Below, piece after piece: positions 61,286 through 64,000 of a stretch of DNA of 64,000 bases. Source of the DNA: Prinia subflava. Taxonomy: Eukaryota; Chordata; Aves; Passeriformes; Cisticolidae. The notes under the pieces were generated by a model that worked only from the letters and a program-made list of their open reading frames with translations, was not told the origin of the DNA and did not search any database. Numbering within the stretch: position 1 is the stretch's first letter; every line of letters starts with the position of its first letter. The stretch is from the NCBI RefSeq assembly GCF_021018805.1, contig NC_086249.1, forward strand, positions 78,332,472 to 78,396,471, written 5' to 3'. Made by a program: the position numbers and the translations under genes.

Positions 61286-64000
61286 ACTGATACTCTTTCC
61301 AGTATTCATGTTTTCAAACTTTTCCTGAAGTTTGGAGTATATCAATACTTTAGTTATGTTTGAGACTGTTTATTTACCAAAGGTCTGTTCTGGGCAGACA
61401 AACAGCAGGAGGGTCATTTATGATCCATATACATCATTATGTTCCCAAGAATCCAGAAATCACTGAACATGGCTTCCAAACAAAGTTAAATAAAAACATA
61501 GGTATTTCTTCAGGCTCAGGATTCATAAATATAAATGGTCTGTATCACTTGCAGTTTTTCCATGGGAGTATTATTTGGCATAGCTTCATGCTGTGCCAAA
61601 TTTGTGGGTTTTTAGATTATTGCTTTTTAGAAAAATCTGGTTTTGGCACACACATATAAACACACAAATTGGAAAGGGAAATATTTACATTGTGAAATTA
61701 AACTTGTTCACATCTTCAATGACGATTTATTGAAGAAAAGTATATGGCAAACCACAGAATAGTGACATTTACTGTGGGTTTTACATACCCTGTATGAAAC
61801 AACCCCAAAACTCATTTGAAAACAAATAGTACTATAAAGACTTAAAGAAAGAAAATGAAGCATTTGCATGTATAAAATACCTCATACAACACATCTTCAT
61901 TCTGAAAGACTAAAGAGAACGAAATGTTTCTCCAAATAGCTTTTCAAGGGCATTATTTTTTATGGCCAGGATGTTTCTGTTTCTGTAGGCACCTATAATA
62001 GCTGTTGGATTACTTCATGGAGCGGCTGTTAGGTTAAGTACAATACTTTCAGTGTTGAAGTATTCAGTGGACAATGAAACCTCAACATGAGAAAAAAAGT
62101 AAACAGGGAAGTTATAGCTGTTTTGTGGCAGGGTGGAGAAAGCAAAGCAGTATAAAGGACTAGACAATAAATTTGCTGCTTTTATTGGTATGTTTTATTA
62201 TGCTATCCACTTATACGCAAAATTTATTATTAAAGATCATATGGTTTATGCTAGATAGTTTTTGCTCATTTTATGGTCAAACTCCTGTATAGCTATAGAC
62301 ATCTGAAGTATATATATATGTCTCTGTTAATTAAAATAAATCCATTTGTGGCCAATGGAGACTAGTTCATAGTTTTAAGTTGCAATTCATCTGACCTTCT
62401 TGGAGGACTTTGTGGAGCACAAGCTAAAATGGACATCTGTTTCCTCTAAGAAAAGCCTCACATGTAGATACCTACATGAAGAAGTGTCCTGGTCCCGCTG
62501 TCTGCTATGATACACAAAACAGGTGTGCTGTGAATGTAGATACAAAGGGAATAAGATATAAACCAAATATTAGGCATTAGTGGGAAAAACAGAATGGCAG
62601 AAAGAATTGAATGTTAGGAAAACCTCTGACTGCTGAAAAATTATAGCATGTGTAAGTCTCCAGGCATGTCTGGTGTTATCCAAAGCAAATGTTTCTCAGC
62701 ATCTCTGAACAGTACTGCAAGGTCCCACTGTGAAATAATTATCAGCCTGGCTACAACACTCTCAGTTTTCTAGCCAGAATCTGAAGGAGAAGGACAATTA
62801 TGAGGGGCCAACTCTGGTTGTTGCCAGAAGAGATACTAGGGCAGAAAACACCAACAAAAAGGATTATCCAGTATCCAGGCTGGCAGCAAGTGTTACTAGT
62901 AGGGTGGAAGGGAAGAAAATTATGAAAGCCTTCTAAAACCTGCTAATTTATCTGGAATAAAACTGTCTTAACAGTGTGTGGGAGTTATTTTATTAGTTTA
63001 AAAAACTAAAATGTGAACAACTTGCTTTCATACATAACATTGATAGAAAGTGATAGAAAAGGGAGTTGTGAAAGGAAGAAATTTGAGTGCAGAGTACAGT
63101 GCAATAGTTTTTCAAGGTCAATGTAATTCCTCTTTCTAAACATGTTTGTTGCACAAAGTGGAATAGGAATATCAGAGGATTGTATTTCCATCTGTTTGCT
63201 TAAAACCAGGTCTGTGCTGCAGCATGAACAGGCAAAGCTCTGATGAGCTGGAAGCACTTTGGTTCACGATGCACCCTCTAACAATGCCATAGTATGCTGA
63301 TTTCCTTATGATAATTGTTAAGGGTTTTATAAGTTTTAATAGTCATCACATGGTCACAAGCTGATTTTATGAAACTTTGTTCATTAGTCTCAGCAAAGCA
63401 CTGCAGCACAAGTAAGAATTTCTAATTGAGTTTAGTAATAGGCTGAAAAGGTAGTTATCACACAAAGCAAATACAAAAGCAATGTAAAGAATTTTATTTT
63501 GTTTAGAATTGAAATCTGGCAGCAGTTTTATCCTGACTCTTAAAGAAGTCAGCATAGTAAGCATTTAAATCAGTGTACCCATGAACTGCTGAGATCAAAA
63601 GTTAGCAGTGGTGTTATTTGTCAAATATGAGTGACCTTTGTGAATCTGTTTCAATGCTCAGGTAGGCTGGAATTGATTGAGCTTACTCCATGTATTTATG
63701 AACAGAGGTGAATAAGGGCAATAGGTGCTTTGGAATAAGACTTATCAATGAGAAAACTGATTCTGACAACACTGTATCAGCTGAGAACTAACCCCTGAGT
63801 TTTACCAGTAGAGTTCACCTTCAGATTCAGAAATCTAGGTTAATGTACCTAAATGCAAGTGTCTATCAGTATGCTAATGGCTAAGCCTCTCAACAAGTAT
63901 AAGCCTGGGGTACAGCTCAGATGTTCAACCATACTCGGCTAATGATGTTTAGGCATCCTAGAGTATCTAAGATATCTGCATAGGCTTGACAGATATAACA
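61286..64000. other. non-coding stretch, nothing recognised
   Basis: This is AT-rich DNA with short frames only (99 codons at most, 61360-61659). A short (TA)n run lies at about 62311-62319. No gene or named repeat is seen up to the window edge. Confidence 0.5.

Overview
This window looks like non-coding nuclear DNA from a bird, probably a passerine or another neoavian. The evidence is a set of CR1 non-LTR retrotransposon fragments carrying the avian-type (ATTCTATG)n-like 3' tail, three LTRs that resemble avian ERVL-type endogenous retroviruses, and a long (TAGAA)n pentamer array growing out of a CR1 tail. The base composition is AT-rich and vertebrate-like. There is no bacterial gene density, operon structure or CRISPR. 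Repeat names rest on recalled family sequences and were not checked against a database.

I find no protein-coding gene or exon that I can defend. All open frames are short. The longest (about 208 codons on the plus strand, with 160 codons on the minus strand over the same bases) lie in the CpG island, where stop codons are depleted by composition. The window is best read as intergenic, gene-desert or deep-intronic DNA, probably near a developmental regulator gene that lies outside it.

Layout. 1-15.6 kb: mostly unremarkable AT-rich DNA with an old CR1 relic (about 6.86-7.44 kb) and a CR1 tail (12.9 kb). 15.6-15.9 kb: a (TATC)n microsatellite followed by a CTCF-like motif. 18.8-26.2 kb: the probable functional core. 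It holds candidate conserved non-coding blocks (about 19.6-19.8, 20.2-20.65, 21.7-22.1 and 25.4-26.1 kb), a strong CpG island (24.69-25.25 kb), PBX/MEIS-like, POU octamer and OTX-like motifs, and a consensus splice donor at 25,963. 26.8 kb: a T-rich/G-run low-complexity tract. 30.2-41 kb: the transposon-rich part, with a (TAGAA)n-CR1 composite, a truncated minus-strand LTR, two more CR1 copies, two AT-rich near-perfect palindromes at about 37 kb, and two plus-strand solo LTRs of different families at 38.77-39.33 and 39.79-40.70 kb. 41-64 kb: AT-rich DNA with two unexplained GC-rich patches (47.7-48.45 and 51.1-51.95 kb), a CR1 tail (48.6 kb) and a sense CR1 3' end (61.2 kb).

How it may work together: if the 18.8-26.2 kb block is functional, it probably acts as a cis-regulatory domain with a CpG-island promoter (a non-coding RNA or a remote alternative first exon). 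The rest is transposon debris and neutral sequence. I saw no convincing new biological system.
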